A stretch of 22,304 bases of DNA from GCA-2729515 sp036336695 (lineage in GTDB: Bacteria; Myxococcota_A; UBA9160; SMWR01): contig JAYZFQ010000136.1 of the NCBI GenBank assembly GCA_036336695.1, positions 1 through 22,304 on the forward strand, in the 5' to 3' direction. The position numbers and the translations under genes were made by a program. The notes under the pieces were generated by a model, which saw only the letters and a program-made list of their open reading frames with translations, made no database searches and was not told the DNA's origin. Shown here one piece after another: positions 1 to 7,177 of this stretch. Within the stretch, counting starts at the first letter, position 1. Each line of letters starts with the position of its first letter.

Positions 1-1170
1 GTCGAAGTGGGGGGGGCGGCTTGCCGCCAGCCCTACTCGGCTTCCGTGCTCAATATTTCCGCGATGAGCTTCGGCGCGCTCAGCGCGAACGCCATCCGCG
101 CCCTGAACACCGCGGCGCGGCTCGGGGGCTTCGCGCACAACACCGGCGAGGGCGGTTTCAGTCGTTACCACCGGGAGCCGGGTGGCGACGTCGTCTGGCA
201 GATTGGCACGGGTTATTTCGGTTGCCGCAATGACGCGGGCGGGTTCGACGTCGAAATGTTCGCGGAGCAGGCGAGCATCGACCAGGTCAAGATGATCGAG
301 TTGAAGATCTCCCAGGGGGCCAAGCCGGGCCACGGCGGCATTCTGCCGGGTGCCAAGGTCACGAAGGAGATCGCCGAAGCGCGGAAGGTGCCGGAGGCGC
401 AGGACTGTTTCTCCCCGCCCGGGCATTCGGCGTTCGGAACGCCGATCGAACTGATGGAGTTCCTGGCGACTCTGCGCGAGCGGTCGGGGGGCAAGCCGGT
501 CGGTTTCAAGATCTGCATCGGAGACCCGCGCGAACTCTTCGCCATCTGCAAGGCCATGCTCGAGACCGAAATCACGCCGGACTTCATCACCATCGACGGT
601 GCCGAAGGGGGGACGGGTGCGGCACCCCAGGTGTTTTCGGATCACATCGGCTTTCCGCTTCGCGAGGGGCTGCTGTTGGTCCAGAACGCCCTCGTCGGGG
701 TTGGGCTGCGCGATTCCATGAAGCTCGCAACGAGCGGGATGCGCATGGCGGACTACGAGATCGCCACGGCGATGGCGCTCGGGGCCGACTGGTGCAACGT
801 CGCGCGTGGGTTCATGTTCTCGATCGGCTGCATTCAATCCCAGAGCTGTCATACCAACCGCTGTCCCGTCGGCGTGGCAACCCAAGACGCGCGACTCCAG
901 CGGGCGCTCGTGGTCGATGAAAAGGCCCAGCGCGCCTACCACTTCCACAAGAACACGGTCGAGGGTCTCGCCGAGATGACGGCGGCGTGTGGACTCGACC
1001 ACCCGAACGAATTCGAGCCGCGCCATCTCTTCGAGCGCATCAACGCGCACCAGGTGCGCCGATTCGACCAGATCTACGATTTCATCGAGCCCGGCCAGAT
1101 TCTCGAAGGGCGCCTTCCCGAGTTTCTCAAGAATTCCTGGGAGACCGCTCGCGCTGAGACGTTCGAATAG
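1..1170 (+). CDS. FMN-binding glutamate synthase family protein, 5' partial
   Basis: The reading frame is open from base 1, so the N-terminus lies outside the window; the stop is TAG at 1168-1170. The visible 389 codons match the FMN/central domain of glutamate synthase large-subunit-like proteins: an SAMSFGALS segment near the start, the GEGG loop, a GHGG segment, and a DGAEGGTGAAP segment typical of the TIM-barrel FMN site. A C-x5-C-x4-C cluster (Cys codons at 829, 847, 862) followed by PVGVATQ fits the [3Fe-4S] ligand set of this family. It carries no glutaminase domain in the visible part, as in stand-alone GltB2-like proteins, which are usually about 500 residues. Whether it makes glutamate or uses another substrate cannot be told from sequence. 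It converges on the DedA gene with an 18-bp gap. Confidence 0.9.
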   Translation, partial: VEVGGAACRQPYSASVLNISAMSFGALSANAIRALNTAARLGGFAHNTGEGGFSRYHREPGGDVVWQIGTGYFGCRNDAGGFDVEMFAEQASIDQVKMIELKISQGAKPGHGGILPGAKVTKEIAEARKVPEAQDCFSPPGHSAFGTPIELMEFLATLRERSGGKPVGFKICIGDPRELFAICKAMLETEITPDFITIDGAEGGTGAAPQVFSDHIGFPLREGLLLVQNALVGVGLRDSMKLATSGMRMADYEIATAMALGADWCNVARGFMFSIGCIQSQSCHTNRCPVGVATQDARLQRALVVDEKAQRAYHFHKNTVEGLAEMTAACGLDHPNEFEPRHLFERINAHQVRRFDQIYDFIEPGQILEGRLPEFLKNSWETARAETFE

Positions 1171-1188
1171 CGCGGAACGCAGCCGCCT

Positions 1189-1752
1189 TCAGTGCTGCGC
1201 GCTGGCCCGAGCGCGCAGTCGACGCATGCCCCACACCGCCAGGCTGACTGCGATGATCGCTGCGAAGAGCAGCAACTCGTAACGCTGGATCTTTCCGATC
1301 AAGGCGTTGGCGGCCCCGCCGATGGCCCATCCCAGCGCGGCGACGCCGATGGCCCAGAAAGCCGCACTCACGAGATCGAGCAGGAAGAAGCGGGTGCCGG
1401 AGAGGTTCCCCATGCCCCAGAGCGCCGGGAGCACACTGCGCATGCCGATCAGGAAGCGATAGAGGAGCACGAGTCCGGTCTGGTTCCGCCGCATCAGGCG
1501 ATGGGCCCGCTCGACACGCTTCCGCAGGGCCGGACGCTTCTCGAGCATCGCGCTGCCCCGCCGCCGACCGAGGTGGAAGATCACCTGGGTACCCGACAGG
1601 GTCCCGACGAACGCCGCCAGGACGACCCACGGGAGCGCGAGGTAGCCGCGGTGGGCTGCGACGCCGCCGAGGATCAGGACGGTTTCTCCTTCGAGAAACG
1701 TGCCGATGACTACGGCGGCGTAGCCATAGGTTTCCAGGATTTGTTCGAGCAG
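1189..1752 (-). CDS. DedA family membrane protein with apparent CTG start
   Basis: Polytopic inner-membrane protein of the DedA/SNARE-associated family, which in other bacteria is linked to lipid-carrier flipping and membrane homeostasis. Family signatures are the EGETVL segment close to the N-terminus, an HRGYLALP segment, FHLGRRRG, and the conserved YRFLIGMRSVLPALWGMGN region. The frame upstream of these motifs is open only to a stop at 1774-1776 and contains no ATG, GTG or TTG before the EGE motif. The only sensible start is CTG at 1750-1752, preceded by GAGGAGG (1757-1763) 4 nt away. That gives 187 residues, close to the usual ~200. Starting at the internal GTG (1582-1584) would remove 56 residues including the EGE motif. 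It follows the 32-residue membrane peptide by 56 bp on the same strand. A sequencing error hiding a normal start is the alternative. Confidence 0.82.
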   Translation of the reverse strand: MLEQILETYGYAAVVIGTFLEGETVLILGGVAAHRGYLALPWVVLAAFVGTLSGTQVIFHLGRRRGSAMLEKRPALRKRVERAHRLMRRNQTGLVLLYRFLIGMRSVLPALWGMGNLSGTRFFLLDLVSAAFWAIGVAALGWAIGGAANALIGKIQRYELLLFAAIIAVSLAVWGMRRLRARASAQH

Positions 1753-1808
1753 GCCGCCTCCTCGGGCGCCACGCTACGGGCGTAGGGCAGGCTCTCTCCG
1801 CCGCCCGG

Positions 1809-1907
1809 TCAGCCCCCTTCCGAAACGCTCTGTGCCAGGGTCACGACGAGATAGAAGAGGGTGATGATGCAGACGATGACGACTGCGATGCGCAAGGGAT
1901 TGCTCAA
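1809..1907 (-). CDS. 32-residue single-pass membrane peptide, TTG start
   Basis: A very short gene. After a polar start (MSNPLR) comes one long hydrophobic helix of about 20 residues (AVVIVCIITLFYLVVTLAQ) and a short polar tail, with stop TGA at 1809-1811. The start TTG (1905-1907) is chosen because a near-perfect ribosome-binding site, GGGAGGTC at 1913-1920, sits 6 nt upstream; the frame is open further upstream to 2006 but that part is Arg/Pro-rich and has no such site. It lies just upstream of the DedA gene on the same strand, so the two are likely co-transcribed. I recognise no family. It may be a small regulator or partner of the membrane protein next to it; this is inference. Confidence 0.6.
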   Translation of the reverse strand: MSNPLRIAVVIVCIITLFYLVVTLAQSVSEGG

Positions 1908-1912
1908 GTTCT

Positions 1913-1920
1913 GACCTCCC
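1913..1920 (-). promoter_or_regulatory. Ribosome-binding site deciding the TTG start of the 32-aa peptide
   Basis: On the minus strand this reads GGGAGGTC, containing GGAGGT with a 6-nt spacer to TTG at 1907. The fit to the anti-Shine-Dalgarno sequence is the main reason to accept the short gene. Confidence 0.6.
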
Positions 1921-1939
1921 ACGATCCGACGGGTGCCCA

Positions 1940-1945
1940 AGGCTA
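1940..1945 (-). promoter_or_regulatory. Candidate extended -10 element for the peptide/DedA unit
   Basis: The minus strand reads TG-T-TAGCCT, an extended -10-like element 33 bp before the TTG start. A TCGACA hexamer (1961-1966, minus) lies 15 bp upstream, a short spacer for a -35 box. The intergenic stretch 1908-2104, shared with the divergent sulfatase gene, holds nothing else I can identify. Confidence 0.25.
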
Positions 1946-2104
1946 ACACGTTGGCGCCCGTGTCGAGGCGTGGCGCCGGCGGTCGTGTGTGCTCGCGTCG
2001 CTGCACTTCACTACCCTGGATTTTCCATGTCGTGTGCTTCGTTTGCCCCTGTCCGCAATGCCTGGGACCCGAGGGCCGTCGCGGCGGCGCGGTAACCGAG
2101 CGGC

Positions 2105-3616
2105 ATGTGGCGTACCCCGTGCCTCCTGATCGGCCTGGTCCTGCTGCTGGGGGTCGGCTGCGGTTCCCGCGAAGGGGCTGACAGGCCGGGACGGATCATT
2201 CTCATCAGCATGGACACCGTGCGGGCCGACGCGGTGAGTGGCGTCGGGTCCGACGACGCCACCCCTGAGATCGCTGCGATCGCGGGCCAGGGAGTGACCT
2301 TCCGGCGCTTCTTCGCGGCTTCGAACTACACGCTTCCCTCCCACATGACGCTCTTCACCGGTCTCGATCCCGAAGAGCACGGGGTGTACCGCGGGGTCGC
2401 CAGCCTGGCCCCGGAGGTGCAAACCCTGGCCGAGGTGTTCCGCCAGGCCGGCTACCGAACCCAGGCCTTCCACGAAGGCGGCTACGTGGCGCCTCGCTTC
2501 GGTTTCGACCGTGGCTTCGACGAATACCGGGGCTTCGCGCCCCTGGAGATGGTCCGAGAACAGACGGATCGCGTGATGGAATGGGTGCGCCAGGCTGCAG
2601 GGGAGCCCTATTTCCTGTTTCTCCACACCTACCACGCCCACGCGCCCTACGGCGGATACGCGCGCTACCGCGACCAGTCGCCGGATCGCGGACTGCTCTC
2701 GCCGCCGCACATCGAGGAACTGCGCGCCCTGGACGTCGAGGCCGCCGAGCGGGCTGGGCTGCCGCGTACGCTCCGCGCTGCCTGCACGCTCTACAACCTG
2801 CTTGCGGAAAGCTGGCGCGACCCGCTGTCCTGCGGCGATGAGAGTTACACGGCCTACGCCGACTCGCCGCACCTCGCCGCGGATCGCGCGGCGATGCTAG
2901 CGGGGTATCGGGACCGGATTCGAGAGATCGATGCCTTCGTGGGAACGCTTCGGGAGACGCTCAATAGTCTCGGGGAGTGGGAGGACACCTTGCTGGTCCT
3001 CACTTCGGATCACGGCGAAGCCTTCTTCGAGTACGACGGACACCTCCACGATTACCTGCCGTGGGAAGAGGTGCTCTGGGTGCCGCTGGTCATTTCCTAC
3101 CCGGAGCTTCTCGGGACCGTGGCGGGCCGGGAAGTCCAGGGGCTGGCGGGGCACGCGGACCTGATGCGCACGGTGCTCGCCCTGGCCCGGGTCGAGGCCC
3201 CGGCGCAGGGTTCCGGGACCGACCTCGCGCCGGTGATCCTCGGAGAAGCGGAACTTCCGGAGGATCGGGAACTCTTCCCCGTGGTCCTGCGCGCCGCCCA
3301 CATGCCCCAGGAGCCCCTGCGGCGTGTCGCGCTCCGCGAGCCGCTTCAGTATGTGGAGGGGCACCCCGAGTTCGGAGATGCTGCCGGTTTGCTTTTCGAC
3401 CTGGCGGCGCGCGATGGTCGCAACCGGCGGGCGGATCGCCCGGGCGACGTCGAGGCGCTGCGCGCCGCCATTGCCCGGCACCGGTCCGGGCTCGAGCCGG
3501 TAGCGCCCCACGACTTCCGCACGGGGAAGCCGTGGGTCGAGGACGACGTGCCGGTGGGCGAGGAACTGAGCGACGACCAGCGCGAGCAGCTGCGTGGGCT
3601 CGGCTACCTGCGCTAG
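2105..3616 (+). CDS. Sulfatase-fold (alkaline phosphatase superfamily) lipoprotein with Thr at the nucleophile position
   Basis: 503 residues. The N-terminus is a hydrophobic signal ending at Cys19 (GVGC), a plausible but not ideal lipobox, so it is probably a membrane-anchored periplasmic protein. The sulfatase/alkaline-phosphatase core is clear: ISMDTVRADA (Asp37, metal), the SNYTLPSHMTLFTG segment, DEYRGF, and the C-terminal metal motif LTSDHGEAF near residues 300-305 followed by GHLHDYLPWEE. In true type I sulfatases the nucleophile motif is C/S-x-P-x-R, whose Cys/Ser becomes formylglycine. Here the aligned residue is Thr76 in T-L-P-S-H, so formylglycine cannot form and Thr could be a direct nucleophile, as in phosphodiesterases or phosphotransferases of the superfamily. 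True sulfatase activity is doubtful. It converges on the glycosyltransferase-like gene with a 3-bp overlap. Confidence 0.85.
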   Translation: MWRTPCLLIGLVLLLGVGCGSREGADRPGRIILISMDTVRADAVSGVGSDDATPEIAAIAGQGVTFRRFFAASNYTLPSHMTLFTGLDPEEHGVYRGVASLAPEVQTLAEVFRQAGYRTQAFHEGGYVAPRFGFDRGFDEYRGFAPLEMVREQTDRVMEWVRQAAGEPYFLFLHTYHAHAPYGGYARYRDQSPDRGLLSPPHIEELRALDVEAAERAGLPRTLRAACTLYNLLAESWRDPLSCGDESYTAYADSPHLAADRAAMLAGYRDRIREIDAFVGTLRETLNSLGEWEDTLLVLTSDHGEAFFEYDGHLHDYLPWEEVLWVPLVISYPELLGTVAGREVQGLAGHADLMRTVLALARVEAPAQGSGTDLAPVILGEAELPEDRELFPVVLRAAHMPQEPLRRVALREPLQYVEGHPEFGDAAGLLFDLAARDGRNRRADRPGDVEALRAAIARHRSGLEPVAPHDFRTGKPWVEDDVPVGEELSDDQREQLRGLGYLR

Positions 3617-4968
3617 CCGGAACCCGACTGGAGAAACTCGAAGGGGCGCGGTCCCGCGCGCAGGCAGCGCAGCAGCTGGGGATCGCGCCAGTCCCACAGG
3701 CGCGAGTGATCGTGGTCGACCGGGGTCGGCTCGTCGTGCCAACCGCACGGCGTCGTGAACGCTCCGATCACCTGAACGGCGAAGCTGAACGCGACGCAGA
3801 CGGCGAAAACCGTGCGAAGCGCAGGGCGCAACGCAATTTGCGGCCAGAGCCACGCGAGCGTGAGAGCGAAGGCGGGGAGCGCCTCGCAGAGATAGCGCGG
3901 TCCGAAGCCTGAGCCGCCCCACCAGAACTCGTACTGGGCCAGCACGACAACGAGCAAGGTGATTCCCAGGGCGAGATAGGGTCCGAGGGGGAAGTCTTTT
4001 GCGCGCACGGACATGGCGAGGCCCGCCAGCGCGAAGGCGGTCCACGGCGTGTAGACGAGCAAGCCCTTGTTTGGGCTCAGCAACACGTCGAGCAGTCCCT
4101 GGCCCAGGGGATGCGCGAACGCGTTGCCCTGGTTCAGCCCGCGCCAGGCGTGCCAATCGCTCTGGAAGATGGCGTTGTAGCCGCCGCTGAGATCGCCGAA
4201 GGTCGAGAGGTTGTACCAAGCCTGCCAGGCGGCCACGAAGACGAGTGGCACGACGAAGGCGGGCACGCGTCGCGTGTGGCGCACCAGGACGAAGAGTCCC
4301 AGGAACGCGCTCGGAACGACGTTCAGGCTGCGGCACAGGATCGCGAGCCCGAGCGCGGCTCCCGCACCCATTGCGGTGGGCGCCCCACCTCCCCGCTCGA
4401 GTCGCAGCAACAGCAGCAATGCAGCCGAAAAGCACAGCATGCCGGGGCCTTGTTGCCAGAGGGCCTGGCTGCCGACCGTCCAGGCGTTGCTTGCGACGCC
4501 ATAGGTGATGGCGCCGACGAGTCCGGCCCGAAGTCCGGCGATCTGGGTGCCAGCCAACAGGAGGAGCCCCGCCGAGAGAGCCACCATGAACGACGCCGCG
4601 AGTTTGGCCACGAGGCGGTAGTGCCAGAGTTCTTCGAGCCAGCCGAACCACACCGGCAGCGCGTAGAAAGGCACCGCGAGCACAGCCGCTCCGACCGGAT
4701 AGCTGCTCACGAGGTGCCCGTCGCTTTCCTGCACCGTCCCGAAGGCGTGCACCGCCCGTCCGTAGTAGTCCCGGCTGAGCAGTTCTCGAAACTCGTCGAG
4801 GTCGGCGTCTCCTTCGGTCAGGAAACTTGCTGGAAGCAGTGTTGCGGGCAGGGGATCGAGGATCCCGATTTCCCGGAAGTTCAGGTTGTAGAGGACGAAG
4901 AGAGACGCGACTAGCAGGACGCAGTAGCGACGGGCGCGGGCTGAATCTTTCGGCGGTGCGTCGATCAT
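3613..4968 (-). CDS. Polytopic membrane protein, probable lipid-linked-sugar glycosyltransferase (GT-C type)
   Basis: 451 residues from ATG at 4966-4968, preceded by a weak AGGA about 10 nt upstream. The frame is open further upstream, but that part only mirrors the UbiA gene on the other strand. One N-terminal helix (VLLVASLFVLYNLNF) is followed by a long non-cytoplasmic loop with an acidic TEGDADLDEF segment and then many hydrophobic helices. This resembles GT-C glycosyltransferases such as the ArnT/PMT/RgtA-like group, in which an acidic residue in the first large loop is catalytic. Such enzymes move a sugar from a polyprenyl-phosphate donor to a lipid, glycan or protein. The UbiA-family gene transcribed divergently may make a polyprenyl-linked donor. 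Donor and acceptor cannot be read from sequence. The stop is TAG within CTAG at 3613-3616. Confidence 0.65.
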   Translation of the reverse strand: MIDAPPKDSARARRYCVLLVASLFVLYNLNFREIGILDPLPATLLPASFLTEGDADLDEFRELLSRDYYGRAVHAFGTVQESDGHLVSSYPVGAAVLAVPFYALPVWFGWLEELWHYRLVAKLAASFMVALSAGLLLLAGTQIAGLRAGLVGAITYGVASNAWTVGSQALWQQGPGMLCFSAALLLLLRLERGGGAPTAMGAGAALGLAILCRSLNVVPSAFLGLFVLVRHTRRVPAFVVPLVFVAAWQAWYNLSTFGDLSGGYNAIFQSDWHAWRGLNQGNAFAHPLGQGLLDVLLSPNKGLLVYTPWTAFALAGLAMSVRAKDFPLGPYLALGITLLVVVLAQYEFWWGGSGFGPRYLCEALPAFALTLAWLWPQIALRPALRTVFAVCVAFSFAVQVIGAFTTPCGWHDEPTPVDHDHSRLWDWRDPQLLRCLRAGPRPFEFLQSGSG

Positions 4969-4985
4969 CTGCGTCGCGTTCCTAT

Positions 4986-4994
4986 GGTATCCTA
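4986..4994. promoter_or_regulatory. Candidate overlapping divergent -10 elements
   Basis: On the plus strand TG-G-TATCCT (4986-4993... extended -10-like) points to the UbiA gene. On the minus strand TAGGAT (4989-4994) lies 20 bp before the ATG of the glycosyltransferase-like gene. No good -35 box is visible for either. The rest of the gap 4969-5115 shows nothing else. Confidence 0.25.
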
Positions 4995-5115
4995 GGCTGG
5001 AGATGGTGTCCCCGACTGCACCGATCTCGTGGCAAGCGCCGCCGTCTTGCGGCGTCGTTGCCGGTGCAGGAGTTCGGCACACCGCGTCGGCCCCGTATTT
5101 TCGGGCTGCGGCAGA

Positions 5116-6078
5116 GTGACAGACGCCGCGCGAAGCCCCGAGGCCTCTGGCCATTGGGCGATCCTGCGCGTCGACCATTGGTTCAAGAACGTCTTCGCCC
5201 TCCCCGGCGTCGTTCTCGCCCTGACCTTGGTCCCCGAGGCGAGCCGCGATGGGCTGCTCGTCCGGCTCTTGCTCGGGGCGGCTTCCCTGTGCCTCGTCGC
5301 GTCGAGCAACTATGTGCTCAACGAACTGCTCGACGCGCCCTACGACCGCCTGCATCCCGTCAAATCGGCGCGGCCCGTCCCCTCCGGCCGGGTGTACGTG
5401 CCGCTGGCGTGGTTCCAGTGGCTCGCGGTCGGGGCGCTCGGCCTCTGGCTCGGCATGCTCGTCTCGGCGCCCTTCGCGGCCACGGTGGCGGCGCTATGGG
5501 CGATGGGCTGCGTGTACAACGTGCGTCCGCTGCGGAGCAAGGATCTTCCGTACCTGGACGTGCTCACGGAATCCCTGAACAATCCGCTGCGGCTTCTGGC
5601 GGGCTGGTATGCCGTGGACCCGGGCATGTTCCCGCCCGCATCGCTCCAGTTGAGTTACTGGATGGTGGGCGCCTATTTCATGGCGATCAAGCGTTACGCA
5701 GAATATCGCTTCATCGGGGATCCCAGCCGCGCTGCCGCCTATCGGCCTTCGTTCGTTTACTACAGCGAGGCGCGTCTGCTCACGTCGATCATGTTCTACG
5801 CGGCTTCGGCCATGCTCTTCTTCGGCATTTTCATCGCGCGTCACCGGATCGAGATGATTGTCACCTTCCCCCTCGTCGCACTGGTGATGGCCCTCTACTT
5901 CAACACCGGTCTCAAGCCGAATAGTGCAGCGCAGCATCCGGAGCGGCTCTACCGCGAGCGCGGACTCATGGCCGCGATCCTGGTCTGTTCGCTCGCGATG
6001 GCTGTCTGCCTGGTCGTCGAAATGCCGACCCTGGACCGGATCATCGATCTCGTTCCGCGCTCGAGCTACAGGCCGTAG
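5116..6078 (+). CDS. UbiA-family prenyltransferase, resembling decaprenyl-phosphate phosphoribosyltransferase
   Basis: 320 residues from GTG at 5116; an upstream GTG at 5029 would add an Arg/Cys-rich leader unlike the family, and neither start has a good ribosome-binding site. The start is therefore uncertain. The protein has the HWFKN N-terminal motif, about eight or nine hydrophobic helices and the first Asp-rich prenyl-diphosphate/Mg motif as N69-ELL-D73-APY-D77. The second loop motif is KDLPYLDVLTE (Asp143 to Asp148). The pattern is closest to the subgroup that includes decaprenyl-phosphate phosphoribose synthase, which transfers phosphoribose to a polyprenyl phosphate; other UbiA roles (quinone, haem, chlorophyll-type) are less likely but not excluded. 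The next gene begins 2 bp after the stop, so the genes are co-transcribed. Confidence 0.8.
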   Translation: MTDAARSPEASGHWAILRVDHWFKNVFALPGVVLALTLVPEASRDGLLVRLLLGAASLCLVASSNYVLNELLDAPYDRLHPVKSARPVPSGRVYVPLAWFQWLAVGALGLWLGMLVSAPFAATVAALWAMGCVYNVRPLRSKDLPYLDVLTESLNNPLRLLAGWYAVDPGMFPPASLQLSYWMVGAYFMAIKRYAEYRFIGDPSRAAAYRPSFVYYSEARLLTSIMFYAASAMLFFGIFIARHRIEMIVTFPLVALVMALYFNTGLKPNSAAQHPERLYRERGLMAAILVCSLAMAVCLVVEMPTLDRIIDLVPRSSYRP

Positions 6079-6080
6079 CC

Positions 6081-6533
6081 GTGGCGGACCCCAGTCTTCG
6101 AGCCTCGGACCGTCGGGTCACGGCGACGGACGCGGGGCTCGGGCCGGTGGGCTGGGTGTGCCTGTTGCTGGGTGCGACTGCACTCGTCAATGCGGTCTGG
6201 ATGCTCGTGGCGCCGTTGAGCTGGTACCTGGATCTGCCGGCTGCGGTGCCCGACACGGGTTCGTTCAACGCCCACTTCGTTCGGGACATCGGGTGCGCCT
6301 TCCTGGCCGTCGGGTGCGCTCTCGTCTGGGCGGCGTTCTCGGCCCGTTATCGCCTGCCGCTGGTCGGCGTCGCGGCGACCTTCTTCGTTGCCCACGCACT
6401 GCTGCACGTCTACGACACGGCACGCGGGGCGCTCGGGTCCTCCCACTGGCGGTTGGATTTCGTCGGCGTTTATGTTCCGGCCCTGGTGGCCTTGGCGTTG
6501 ACGTGCTTCTTGCTGCGGCGGGAGGTTCGCTGA
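6081..6533 (+). CDS. Four-helix integral membrane protein of unknown function
   Basis: 150 residues starting with GTG 2 bp after the UbiA stop. Four hydrophobic helices are visible at about residues 22-46, 66-88, 91-110 and 128-146. Between helices one and two is an FNAHFVRDIG segment, a polar motif ahead of the second helix, and helix three holds HALLHVYD, so conserved His/Asp/Arg residues could line a pocket. This layout recalls small DUF4345-like membrane proteins, but I do not assign it firmly. It sits between the prenyltransferase and the selenoprotein gene (33 bp downstream) on the same strand. Confidence 0.7.
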   Translation: MADPSLRASDRRVTATDAGLGPVGWVCLLLGATALVNAVWMLVAPLSWYLDLPAAVPDTGSFNAHFVRDIGCAFLAVGCALVWAAFSARYRLPLVGVAATFFVAHALLHVYDTARGALGSSHWRLDFVGVYVPALVALALTCFLLRREVR

Positions 6534-6566
6534 GCCAGACGTTGAGCCGGCGCAAAGGAGATCGCG

Positions 6567-7157
6567 ATGCCGAGGATCGAAGGTGTGAACGACGCCGAGG
6601 CGGGGCTGATTCAGCGCGGCGTTTTTCGGGAATCCAGGCGCCGAGTCGGTGCGGTCATCGAGCCTCTGCGTCTGATGGCCCACAGCAGTGCCGTGATGTG
6701 GGCAGCAGGACTCTTCGAAACGGTTTTCAAACGCGCGCGATCCGTCGATCCGCGCCTCAAGGACCTGGCCGCGCTGAAGGCAGCGTCCATGACAGGCTGT
6801 GTCTTCTGACTGGACATCGGCTCTGCCGTGGGCAGAGACAACGGACTCGAAGACGCCATGATCCTGGCAGTACCGACCCATCGCGAGAGTCCGCTCTTCA
6901 GCGAACTGGAGCGGCGGGTTCTCGACTATGCCGAGGCCCTCAGTGCTACGCCCACTGCCGTGACGGATGCGCAGGTCGAAGGGTTGCTCGAATCGCTCGA
7001 CCGGGAACAACTCGTCGAACTCACCGCTTGCGTGGCGTGGGAGAACTTTCGGTCGCGTTTCAACCGGGGCTTCGCGGTGGAGGCGCAGGGCTTCTCGACC
7101 GGGGCCTGCTGTCCGATCGCACCTCCGCCCACCCTGCCCGACCGAACGCAGGAGTGA
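6567..7157 (+). CDS. AhpD/carboxymuconolactone decarboxylase-like selenoprotein (Sec at TGA 6807-6809)
   Basis: One 196-residue protein read through an in-frame TGA as selenocysteine. The start ATG at 6567 has GGAG 6 nt upstream. Before the TGA lies the family N-half (EGVNDAEAG, PLRLMAHS, VDPRLKDLAALKAAS); after it, in the same frame, the C-half (LDIGSAVGR, SELERRVLDYAEAL, ELTACVAWENFRSRFNRGF, EAQGFSTGACCP). In the family the join reads GCxFC-x-DIGS; here it reads G-C78-V-F-Sec81-L-D-I-G-S, so the TGA replaces exactly the second redox Cys and gives a CxxU motif. A SECIS-like hairpin follows (separate entry). AhpD-type proteins reduce peroxides through this CxxC pair; in mycobacterial AhpD the second Cys is generally taken as peroxidatic, so Sec there should raise reactivity. 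Substrate is unknown. A nonsense mutation is the alternative, but both halves are intact and the hairpin is well placed. Confidence 0.88.
6821..6837 (+). promoter_or_regulatory. SECIS-like hairpin for selenocysteine insertion
   Basis: CTCTGCC-GTG-GGCAGAG forms a perfect 7-bp stem (6821-6827 with 6831-6837) and a 3-nt loop that begins with G. The loop starts 18 nt after the TGA. Bacterial SECIS elements lie inside the coding region, with the apical loop about 16-37 nt after the UGA and a G in the first loop positions, so position, stem and loop all fit. In the mRNA it would bind SelB carrying Sec-tRNA. Confidence 0.8.
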
Positions 7158-7177
7158 GATGCCTCCATTTGTCGGCC

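Noticed and set aside
5029..5115. Upstream GTG start for the UbiA protein
   Set aside because: The added 29 residues are Arg/Cys-rich and unlike UbiA N-termini; however neither start has a good ribosome-binding site.
6807..6809. TGA as a plain nonsense mutation making a pseudogene
   Set aside because: Both halves keep family sequence in the same frame, the TGA sits on the redox Cys codon and a SECIS-like hairpin follows. A read-level check is still needed.
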